DNA of 48,562 bases from Actinomycetes bacterium (GTDB lineage: Bacteria > Actinomycetota > Actinomycetes > Actinomycetales > Demequinaceae), in the NCBI GenBank assembly GCA_030428165.1, contig JAUIBG010000002.1, positions 1 to 48,562 of the forward strand. Reading direction: 5' to 3'. Position numbers and translations under genes: made by a program. Within the stretch, counting starts at the first letter, position 1, and the number at the start of each line of letters is the position of its first letter. Of this stretch, positions 40,961 through 48,562 are shown piece after piece. The notes below the pieces were generated by a model that ran no database searches, was not told the DNA's origin, and worked only from the letters and a program-made list of their open reading frames with translations.

Positions 40961-41017
40961 CCCCTCGCCATCCCCTCGCCATCCCCTCGCCATCCCGTAC
41001 GTCTGCCCCCTCGCCAT
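40961..41017 (+). repeat. 11-bp tandem repeat CCCCTCGCCAT (three perfect contiguous units 40961-40993 plus one at 41007-41017)
   Basis: Read directly; lies in the tail of palindromic element C. Confidence 0.85.
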
Positions 41018-41036
41018 CCCATCGGGCTCCCCACAA

Positions 41037-41087
41037 GTGGAACGTGCTGCCTGAGAATCGCGTGGATTCGCAGGCGCCGTGTTCCAC
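41037..41087 (-). repeat. 51-bp palindromic element, copy C
   Basis: GTGGAAC...GCCTGaGAATC-gcgtg-GATTCgCAGGC...GTTCCAC; tail (AAG, C-rich on + strand) lies to the left, so minus orientation. Confidence 0.8.
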
Positions 41088-42007
41088 TAGCGCCGAGGCA
41101 TCGACCGGGCAACGGCCGACAGCACCAGGTCACGACATCGGCGGGGATGGTCTCGCAAGTCTGAGAACCCAAATCGGAGGGTGACGTAACCAGCGGCGGC
41201 GAGCTCCGCATCTCGGTGGCGGTCGCGACGAATGCCGGCGAGGCGTTCGTGATCCTTGCGACCGTCGAACTCGACGACGACGCGCGCCTCGCGATGGCAC
41301 ATGTCCGCGCGACGTGTGGAGCTGCCTGTATCGATCGGAACCTGGAAGTCGAACTCGCCGAACCGCGGACCGGTGAAGACTCGGTGCCTCGCAAAGGACT
41401 CCAGCCACGACTCGCTCCCGGAGGCCGAATCGGACACCAGCGCTTCCAGCATGCGACGCGCAGGAACACGCGGCCGTTCGACGAGTTCACGCTCTATCGC
41501 CGTGACGCTGGCGCACCTCTCCCACATGGCTCGGTAGTAGAGGTCCGCACGGCCTGCTGGCTGCGCCGTGCTCCACGCATCGATGAGAGCGGCCGCGGGC
41601 TTGGCGACCCGCGCGCCGCCCAGCCAGTCCGCGGGCGGCAGCCGGCGACGGCGGAGCACCCGCACGCCCTCACGCTCCCTGACTCGATGGTCCCGCCCCA
41701 CCGCGATGACAACCGGACCGGACGCGCTCCATCCGCTGCAGTGCACCGCAAGCGCCGTCTCGCCCGTGACCACTGCCCCAGGCAGCCACAGCATCACGGC
41801 GCCCGCCACTACACGGGCGTGAGAGGCGTGACGAGTTCCACAGAAGGCTCCGGGCGCCAAGCGGACGAGCTCACCGGACCTGCGTGCCGCGTCGAACTGA
41901 TACCGAGACCACCGCGCATGCAGTTCCGCTCGGGAGTAGGCGATTGGAAAGGCATCGACGTAGTCGACCAAGGATCTGTATCCGGTGGCATCGGGGAGCG
42001 CTCGCAC
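41087..42007 (-). CDS. AbiEi-like N-terminal region + DUF559/Vsr-like PD-(D/E)XK endonuclease-domain protein
   Basis: C-terminus ADMCHREARVVVEFDGRKDHERLAGIRRDRHRDAELAAAGYVTLRFGFSDLRD typical of DUF559; GTG start at 42007 inferred; ORF track runs in frame to 42835. Confidence 0.75.
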   Translation of the reverse strand: MRALPDATGYRSLVDYVDAFPIAYSRAELHARWSRYQFDAARRSGELVRLAPGAFCGTRHASHARVVAGAVMLWLPGAVVTGETALAVHCSGWSASGPVVIAVGRDHRVREREGVRVLRRRRLPPADWLGGARVAKPAAALIDAWSTAQPAGRADLYYRAMWERCASVTAIERELVERPRVPARRMLEALVSDSASGSESWLESFARHRVFTGPRFGEFDFQVPIDTGSSTRRADMCHREARVVVEFDGRKDHERLAGIRRDRHRDAELAAAGYVTLRFGFSDLRDHPRRCRDLVLSAVARSMPRR

Positions 42008-42088
42008 GAGTCGATCGTGCGTGCTGCGCCTGAAGCCCGCTGGCGAGTGACGCGGAACTGTGGAGAACGCTTGTGTCCACGGCGCGAT

Positions 42089-42139
42089 GTGGAACGTCCT
42101 GCTTGGAGATCGCAGCAAAACACGGGCAAGGGGTACCAC
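42089..42139 (+). repeat. 51-bp palindromic element, copy D (GTGGAAC...GTACCAC)
   Basis: One mismatch in the terminal arm; inner TGCTTG/CGGGCA pairs as RNA with G-U; followed by TTGGGGGTGGGGGGCGG tail. Confidence 0.65.
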
Positions 42140-42239
42140 TTGGGGGTGGGGGGCGGATGGCGGGGAGGGCGAGGCGGGGTCGGGCCGGACGGGCGAGCGC
42201 CGGGGCCGGGTCCGGGTCAGGGGCCGATGGTGGAGTCGG

Positions 42240-43379
42240 TTAGGACGCCTGCGCCAGCGGATCCGCGAGCAGCGGGCGCAGCGCGAGCTCCGCGACGCCC
42301 ACCAGGACACGGTCGTCGCCCAGCTGGGCGGGCACCACGCGCACCTCGTCGGCCATCGGCGCGAACGCATGGCCCTGCAGCGAGGCAGCGATCTCCTCGC
42401 CCCGAGCCTCGAGCAGATCGGCGAGGAAGCCACCGAGCACCACGCTGGACGGGTTGAAGGCCGACACCACGTTGCCCATGCCGCGGCCCAGGTATGAGGC
42501 CTGCCGATCGAGCTCCGCGTCCAGCGTCCCCGCGTCGGCAGCTGCCTGCTGGCGCTGCATGTTGACCTCGGTCTCGAGGCAGCCGGTGCGGCCGCAGTGG
42601 CACACCTCACCGCCGGGGTTGACGAGCGTGTGGCCGAACTCGCCGGCGAAGCCGTCCGCGCCCACCAGCACGCTGCCGTCGACGACGGCCCCGCCGCCGA
42701 TTCCGGAGGCGGACCCGTTGAAGTACAGCAGGTCGGAGACTCCGCGACCGGCGCCGAAGATGCTCTCCGCGACCACCGACGCACGGGCGTCGTTGCGGAC
42801 CACGGTGGGGACCTGGAAGGCCTCGGCCGCCGCATCGGCCAGGTCGACGTCGTGCCATTTCAGGTGCGGCGCCCGGACCACCAGGCCGTCCGCCGTGCGC
42901 ACCAGGCCGGGCACGGCGATGCCGGCGGCGAGCAGGCGCAGCCCGGGATGCTCGTCCGCGAGCGCGCGCCACATGTCGGCGGCGATCGCGAGCGCGGCCT
43001 CGGGCTCGGGGGGCGCGCTCAGCTCGCGGCGGTCGTGGGCGATGACCCTGCCGCCCAGGCCGACGAGACCCACCTCGACCGCGTCGATGTCGGGGTTCAC
43101 CGCGAGCACGGCCACGTCGGCGGCTGGCCTGACGACGGGGCTGGGGCGTCCCGCGCCGGTCACCTCGGGCTCGTCCTCGAACACGAGGCCGGCGGTCGCA
43201 AGGTCGGCGACCAGCGTGCCGACGGTCGAGCGGTTGAGCCCGGTGAGGCGGGTCAGCTCGGCGCGCGAGGCGCCGCCGGAGTGGTGGACCAGGCTCACCA
43301 GGGTGGACAGATTGTGCTGGCGCGTGCCCTCGTTGCGCGTGCCGCGGCCCGCGGTGAGCGGCGGTCGCTGCGCGGACAC
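42240..43379 (-). CDS. ROK-family transcriptional regulator (XylR-like)
   Basis: N-terminal wHTH (SRAELTRLTGLNRSTVGTLVADLATAGLV), ROK zinc motif CHCGRTGCLE; divergent from xylA; GTG start. Confidence 0.92.
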   Translation of the reverse strand: MSAQRPPLTAGRGTRNEGTRQHNLSTLVSLVHHSGGASRAELTRLTGLNRSTVGTLVADLATAGLVFEDEPEVTGAGRPSPVVRPAADVAVLAVNPDIDAVEVGLVGLGGRVIAHDRRELSAPPEPEAALAIAADMWRALADEHPGLRLLAAGIAVPGLVRTADGLVVRAPHLKWHDVDLADAAAEAFQVPTVVRNDARASVVAESIFGAGRGVSDLLYFNGSASGIGGGAVVDGSVLVGADGFAGEFGHTLVNPGGEVCHCGRTGCLETEVNMQRQQAAADAGTLDAELDRQASYLGRGMGNVVSAFNPSSVVLGGFLADLLEARGEEIAASLQGHAFAPMADEVRVVPAQLGDDRVLVGVAELALRPLLADPLAQAS

Positions 43380-43514
43380 TGCTGCCTCCTTGTCACGGCC
43401 TGGCGGGGCGTCCCTGCCGGCCTGTTGCCTGCGAGGACGATACCGGACGCGGTCCGGGGAAGCCCTGGCGGCATCGGCCGTGGAGCCTGACCCGCCTGGG
43501 CCTTCCGTCACGCG

Positions 43515-43555
43515 TTGACATCGCCCCCTCTCGCTAATATGTTGTAGCCATCAAC
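43515..43555 (+). promoter_or_regulatory. Putative xylA promoter/operator
   Basis: TTGACA-N17-TATGTT overlapped by GTTG-N7-CAAC at 43541-43555. Confidence 0.45.
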
Positions 43556-43596
43556 GAAATCCGTCAATGACGGTCAAGGACGATCGGAGCGCCGCC

Positions 43597-44790
43597 ATGG
43601 CATTCACCCCCACCCCCGCCGACAAGTTCACGTTCGGACTGTGGACCATCGGCTGGAACGCCGCCGACCCGTTCGGCTCCGCCACCCGCGGCCCGCTCGA
43701 CGCGGTCGAGGCCATCCACAAGCTCAGCGAGCTGGGCGCCTACGGCATGACCTTCCACGACGACGACCTGTTCCCGTTCGGCTGCTCGGACGCCGAGCGC
43801 ACCGCCGCGATCGAGGCCCTCAAGAAGGCGTGCGACGAGACTGGCATGGTCATCCCGATGATCACCACCAACACGTTCTCCCACCCCGTGTTCAAGGACG
43901 GCGGCGTCACCTCGAACGACCGCGCCGTGCGCCGCTTCACGATCCGCAAGATCCTGCGCAACATCGATCTGGCCGCCGAGCTGGGCGCGAAGACGTTCGT
44001 GATGTGGGGCGGCCGTGAGGGCGCCGAGTACGACTTCTCCAAGGACATCCGCGTGGCCCTCGAGCGCTACCGCGAGGCCGCCAACCTGTTCGGCGACTAC
44101 GTCCTCGAGAAGGGCTACGACCTCAAGTTCGCGATCGAGCCCAAGCCCAACGAGCCCCGCGGCGACATCCTGCTGCCCACGGTGGGCCACGCGATGGCCT
44201 TCATCGAGACCCTCGACCACCCCGAGCTGGTGGGCCTCAACCCCGAGGTGGGCCACGAGCAGATGGCGGGCCTCAACTTCACCGCCGGCATCGCGCAGGC
44301 GCTGTACCAGGGCAAGCTCTTCCACATCGACCTCAACGGCCAGCGCGGCATCAAGTACGACCAGGACATGGTGTTCGGCCACGGCGACCTCATCAACGCC
44401 TTCTCGCTCGTCGACCTGCTCGAGAACGGCGGCCCCGACGGCGGCCAGTCCTACACGGGCCCGCGCCACTTCGACTACAAGCCCTCGCGCACCGAGGACA
44501 TCACCGGAGTCTGGGAGTCCGCGAAGGCGAACATGCGCATGTACCTGATCCTCAAGGAGCGCGCCGCGGCCTTCCGCGCCGACCCTGAGGTCCAGGAGGC
44601 CCTCACCGCCGCCAAGAACGACCAGCTCGCGCAGACCACCCTGGGCGCCGGAGAGACCACCGCCGACCTGCTCGCTGACACCTCCTCGTACGAGGACTTC
44701 GACCCCGAGGTCTACTACGACGGCGAGGGCTTCGGCTACGTCCGCATCCAGCAGCTGGCCGTCGAGCACCTCATGGGCGCGCGCGGCTAG
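43597..44790 (+). CDS. xylA: Xylose isomerase
   Basis: [56 protein letters not shown] at 43597 (alternative 43567). Confidence 0.96.
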   Translation: MAFTPTPADKFTFGLWTIGWNAADPFGSATRGPLDAVEAIHKLSELGAYGMTFHDDDLFPFGCSDAERTAAIEALKKACDETGMVIPMITTNTFSHPVFKDGGVTSNDRAVRRFTIRKILRNIDLAAELGAKTFVMWGGREGAEYDFSKDIRVALERYREAANLFGDYVLEKGYDLKFAIEPKPNEPRGDILLPTVGHAMAFIETLDHPELVGLNPEVGHEQMAGLNFTAGIAQALYQGKLFHIDLNGQRGIKYDQDMVFGHGDLINAFSLVDLLENGGPDGGQSYTGPRHFDYKPSRTEDITGVWESAKANMRMYLILKERAAAFRADPEVQEALTAAKNDQLAQTTLGAGETTADLLADTSSYEDFDPEVYYDGEGFGYVRIQQLAVEHLMGARG

Positions 44791-44823
44791 TCGCCGCAGA
44801 TCGCCGCTGAGAGGCTCCCCGCG

Positions 44824-46233
44824 ATGACACTGGTGGCCGGGGTCGACTCGTCGACCCAGTCGGTGAAGGTGCTGGTCTGCGACGCCGCGACGGGTGAGGT
44901 GGTGCGCTCAGGGCGCGCCGCCCACCCCGACGGCACGTCCGTCCCCCCGGACGCCTGGTGGGCGGCGTTGCAGACCGCCATCGCCGAGGCGGGCGGCCTG
45001 GCCGATGTGGCGGCCGTGTCCGTGGGCGGCCAGCAGCACGGCATGGTCGCGCTCGACGCGGACGGTCGCGTCGTGCGCGACGCCCTGCTGTGGAACGACA
45101 CCAGGTCGGCGGGCGCCGCCAGGGACCTCATCACCGAGTTCGGGGCCGATGCACTGGTCGCCAGGACGGGCCTGGTTCCGGTCGCGTCGTTCACCTCCAC
45201 CAAGCTGCGGTGGCTGCGCGACGCGGAGCCCGAGAACGCGGCTCGCGTCGCCGCCGTCGCGCTCCCGCACGACTGGCTGAGCTGGCGCCTCATGGGCTAC
45301 GGCCCCGCGGACTCCTCCCCGCTGGGACCCGACCTCGATGCGCTCACGACCGACCGGTCCGATGCCTCAGGCACCGGCTACTGGTCGCCGGCCACGGGCG
45401 AGTACGACCGCGAGCTGCTCGTGGCCGCGCTCGGCCACGATGCCGTCCTCCCCCGCGTGCTCGGCCCCGTCGAGTCCGCAGGGGTGGTGCACGGCACGGA
45501 CTGCCTGGTGGGCCCCGGCATGGGCGACAACGCCGGCGCCGCCCTCGGGCTGGGCGCGCGCGAGGGCGACGGCGTCATCTCGATCGGCACCTCGGGCACG
45601 GCGTTCGGAGTGACCCCGGTCCCCGCCACCGACCCGAGCGGCACGGTCGCCGGCTTCGCGGATGCCTCTGGCGAGTTCCTCCCGCTGATCGCCACCCTCA
45701 ACGCCGCGCGCGTGCTCGACTCGATCGCGCGCGTCCTGGGCGTCGACCACGCAGCGCTTGCGGAGCTCGCGCTCGAGGCCCAGCCCGGCGCCGGCGGGGC
45801 CGTGCTGGTGCCCTACTTCGAGGGCGAGCGCACCCCCAACCTGCCCGACGCCACCGCGACGCTCTCCGGCCTCACCATCGCCTCCACGACCCGCGAGAAC
45901 CTCGCCAGGGCAGCGTTCGAGGGCATGCTGTGCGCGCTCGCCGACGGCCTCGACGCGGTCCGCGCGGTGGGCCTCGTGCCCTCGCGCGTGCTGATCGTCG
46001 GAGGCGCGGCGCAGTCCGCCGCAGTGCAGCGGGTGGCCGCCCAGGTCTTCGACGTGCCCGTCGTCGTGCCGGAGCCGGGCGAGTACGTCGCCCGCGGCGC
46101 CGCCGTCCAGGCCGCCTGGACGCTCACCGGCACCCGGCCCGACTGGCCGCTGGCGGTCGCGGGCGAGCCCGCCGTGGACACGCGTCCCGAGATCCGCGCC
46201 GCCTACGCAACGGCCGCGGCCGCCTACAAGTAA
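44824..46233 (+). CDS. xylB: Xylulokinase
   Basis: [29 protein letters not shown]-type ATP-binding motifs; downstream of xylA. Confidence 0.95.
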   Translation: MTLVAGVDSSTQSVKVLVCDAATGEVVRSGRAAHPDGTSVPPDAWWAALQTAIAEAGGLADVAAVSVGGQQHGMVALDADGRVVRDALLWNDTRSAGAARDLITEFGADALVARTGLVPVASFTSTKLRWLRDAEPENAARVAAVALPHDWLSWRLMGYGPADSSPLGPDLDALTTDRSDASGTGYWSPATGEYDRELLVAALGHDAVLPRVLGPVESAGVVHGTDCLVGPGMGDNAGAALGLGAREGDGVISIGTSGTAFGVTPVPATDPSGTVAGFADASGEFLPLIATLNAARVLDSIARVLGVDHAALAELALEAQPGAGGAVLVPYFEGERTPNLPDATATLSGLTIASTTRENLARAAFEGMLCALADGLDAVRAVGLVPSRVLIVGGAAQSAAVQRVAAQVFDVPVVVPEPGEYVARGAAVQAAWTLTGTRPDWPLAVAGEPAVDTRPEIRAAYATAAAAYK

Positions 46234-46304
46234 AACTCCAGGTAAACGCGCACTCAACCGACACATCGGCCGTCTACACTCGCGTCAGGCGACATGGAGG
46301 TCCG

Positions 46305-47318
46305 ATGGAGAGCGAGCTCACCGCACCCGTCATGCTCACGGGAGCGCGCGGACGGCTGAACCCCGACGCGGTCGGGTGGGCGCGCACGCCGCTGATCGAC
46401 ACCGCGGGGATCGACGGCCGCCGCTCGTGGGGCCGCAACAAGCGGTGGGAGTACTGGAACGTCATGACGCCGCGCCACGTGCTGGCGCTCACGGTGGCGT
46501 CGCTCGACTACGCGGCGCTGGCCGAGGCGTGGGTCCTCGACCGGGAAACCGAGCGGGTGGTCGCCTCCTCGGAGACGCTGCTGCCCTCGCGACACGTCGA
46601 GCTCCCCGCCACGCTCGGCGACGGACCCGCGCGTGCGCGCATGGGGAAGCTGAGCATCGACATCGACCCCCACAGCCCGGGCGACCCGACGCGGGGCACG
46701 CGGCTGCGGGCGTCCATCCCCGGAGCGTCCTTCGACGTCACCGTCGAGAGGGAGGCCTCGCACGAGTGCCTCGCCGTCGTGGTGCCGTTCAACCGCCGCC
46801 GGTTCCAGTACACGGTGAAGGACGTCGCCCTGCGAGCGCACGGCACGCTCACCCTCGGCGGCGACCCGATCGAGCTCCCCGGCGACGCCTCCTGGGCGAC
46901 GATGGACCACGGCCGCGGACGCTGGCCCTACGACGTGACGTGGAACTGGGGCGCAGGGGCCGGCGTCGCCGGGCACCACGTGATCGGGATCCAGGTGGGC
47001 GGCAAGTGGACCGACGGGATCGGCGTCACCGAGAACGGCATCCTCATCGACGGACGCCTGCACAAGATCTCGGAGGAGCTGGCGTGGTCCTACTCACGGG
47101 ATGACGTCATGGCGCCGTGGCGGGTGCGCGGCGGAGGGCTTGACCTCGAGTTCGCGCCGTTCTACGACCGGGTCGCCAGGACGGACTTCGCCGTCATCTC
47201 GTCGTCGACCGACCAGTGCTTCGGCCATTGGAGCGGGAGCTTCCGCATGAAGGGCGGGCAGACCGTCAGGTTCACCGGCATCCCAGGGTGGACCGAGCAC
47301 GTGCACCAGCGGTGGTGA
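46305..47318 (+). CDS. DUF2804-family protein
   Basis: RWEYWNVMTPRHVLALTVASLDY, ATMDHGRGRWPYDVTWNWGAGAG, FGHWSGSF; ATG at 46305. Confidence 0.82.
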   Translation: MESELTAPVMLTGARGRLNPDAVGWARTPLIDTAGIDGRRSWGRNKRWEYWNVMTPRHVLALTVASLDYAALAEAWVLDRETERVVASSETLLPSRHVELPATLGDGPARARMGKLSIDIDPHSPGDPTRGTRLRASIPGASFDVTVEREASHECLAVVVPFNRRRFQYTVKDVALRAHGTLTLGGDPIELPGDASWATMDHGRGRWPYDVTWNWGAGAGVAGHHVIGIQVGGKWTDGIGVTENGILIDGRLHKISEELAWSYSRDDVMAPWRVRGGGLDLEFAPFYDRVARTDFAVISSSTDQCFGHWSGSFRMKGGQTVRFTGIPGWTEHVHQRW

Positions 47319-47388
47319 CCGCGGCGTATCCACGACGCCCATGGCGACGGCTCGCGTACCTCGGCTCACTCGCCTAGCCTCGGTAGAC

Positions 47389-48562
47389 ATGTCTGTCCCC
47401 GGCACGACCCTGGCTCACTCGGCAGCGCGCCTCTCGGGCGCCTTCGCGGCCGTGGTGATGGCGTTGCTCGTGGCGATCCTCGCGGCGACGCCCGCGTCCG
47501 CGCACACCGCGCTCGACACCACCGATCCCGCCGACGGCTCCACCGCCTCCGGCCCGGTCGACCGCGTGGAGCTGACCTTCACGCTTCCCGTCACGGTGCT
47601 GGGTGACGGCGCCGTGATCGAGGGCCCCGACGGGCCCGTGGCCGCCCAGGTCACGCAGGAGCAAGAGGGCGTCCTTCTCGTCGCCACTCCCGACGAGCCC
47701 CTGACCGATGGCTCCTACACCGTGAGCTGGACCGTCGCCGCGCAGGATGGTCACCCGCTCGACGGCACCTTCGCATTCGACGTCACCGACGCGCCGCCGG
47801 AGCCGAGCGCCTCGCCGACGCCCAGCGTCGCCCCGTCCTCCACGCCGGCGTCGAGCGCCACCACGTCACCCATGGCCTCCATGAGCCCGTCGCCTATGCC
47901 GTCCTCGATGGAGGACGGCGAGCACTCCGACGACGCGACGCTCGCGACCGTCCTCGCCAGAGCCGGTAGCGCGATCGCGCTGTGGGCGCTCCTCGTCGCC
48001 GCTGGCGCACTCGCCTTCGCCGCGTTCGCGGTGCGCGGCACCGACCGCGACGACCTCGCGCTCATCCTCGCCGGCGTGCGATGGTGCGGAGCCGTGCTGC
48101 TCGGCGGGCTCGCACTGCGCGTGGTCGGACGCTCGGCGATGATCGCCGGAGGCTCCCTGGCCGATGGCCTGGCTCCCGACGCGCTGAGCGACGCCCTGGC
48201 GGGAAGTTTCGCCTGGGTGGTCGGCCTCCAGGCCGCCGGCGGCGTGCTGATCGCGCTGGGCGCCTGGCGCTCGACGGGAGCGTCCCTGGTGGCGATCCTC
48301 GGGGTGCTGCTAGCGGGCGCCGGCCACGTACTCGGCGGCCACAGCAACACGATCGAGCCCCGCTGGCTCGTGCTGACCGCGGACATCGCCCACCTCGTCG
48401 CCGCCGCCATCTGGGTGGGCGGGGTCGCGACGCTCGCGCGCGTCCTGCGGCACCGCCGCCGCGACGGGAGGCCGCTCGACGCCGCGAGACTGGGCGCACG
48501 CTTCGGCGTCGTCGCCGCAGGCGCCTTCGTCGTGGTGGGAGCAGCGGGGGTCGCGCTCACCT
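47389..48562 (+). CDS. CopC/CopD fusion copper-resistance membrane protein (3'-truncated by window end)
   Basis: Missing from the ORF track because it runs off the end; own translation: signal peptide, HTALDTTDPADGS..., TVSWTVAAQDGHPLDGTFAFDV, then multi-TM CopD-like region. Confidence 0.85.
   Translation, partial: MSVPGTTLAHSAARLSGAFAAVVMALLVAILAATPASAHTALDTTDPADGSTASGPVDRVELTFTLPVTVLGDGAVIEGPDGPVAAQVTQEQEGVLLVATPDEPLTDGSYTVSWTVAAQDGHPLDGTFAFDVTDAPPEPSASPTPSVAPSSTPASSATTSPMASMSPSPMPSSMEDGEHSDDATLATVLARAGSAIALWALLVAAGALAFAAFAVRGTDRDDLALILAGVRWCGAVLLGGLALRVVGRSAMIAGGSLADGLAPDALSDALAGSFAWVVGLQAAGGVLIALGAWRSTGASLVAILGVLLAGAGHVLGGHSNTIEPRWLVLTADIAHLVAAAIWVGGVATLARVLRHRRRDGRPLDAARLGARFGVVAAGAFVVVGAAGVALT

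Noticed and set aside
41087-42835. 582-aa extended DUF559 ORF
   Set aside because: N-terminal extension lies antisense to nothing functional but overlaps the ROK gene in another frame and has low-complexity Arg/Ser/Pro sequence; a start near 42007 is more plausible

Overview
High-GC (about 70%) chromosomal segment of an actinobacterium, probably Micrococcales-like (inference from protein content only). It is gene-dense, with about 38 CDS, two tRNA-Ser genes and a 4.5S SRP RNA. There is no prophage, transposase, CRISPR array or rRNA. Recognisable blocks: grpE-dnaJ-hspR; DrrAB-type ABC exporter; cutC; a degenerate-GGDEF protein divergent from a membrane-anchored sigma/anti-sigma fusion; Bcr/CflA MFS; DJ-1/PfpI; nrdAB; upp; tadA; a methylthioribose/5-deoxyribose salvage locus (mtnK, RbsABC-like transporter, mtnA, GntR, class II aldolase); SulP; LytR_C protein; ffs-dnaX-recR; ABC transporter; DUF4353-like lipoprotein; ask-asd; GH42-LacI-GH51 operon; DUF559/AbiEi-like nuclease; ROK regulator-xylA-xylB-DUF2804; and a CopC/CopD fusion running off the window end. 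Main second-look observations: (1) a four-copy family of 51-bp intergenic palindromes (GTGGAAC-N37-GTTCCAC-TT plus G-rich tail), two copies of which bracket the DUF559-type nuclease gene in inverted orientation; (2) strong enrichment of the nonamer GGCCGATGC (about 28 copies by eye, both strands, all reading frames, coding and intergenic), against codon bias; (3) NrdB has Phe at the radical-Tyr position and Glu at the first metal-ligand position, the class Ic (Mn/Fe) signature, and its NrdA partner has an unusual long Ala/Pro tail; (4) a DHAP-shunt-like salvage locus with its own transporter and two matching 15-bp GntR operators; (5) a single-polypeptide sigma + zinc anti-sigma + TM + large exported domain. 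All calls were made by reading the sequence and supplied translations; no database search was run.
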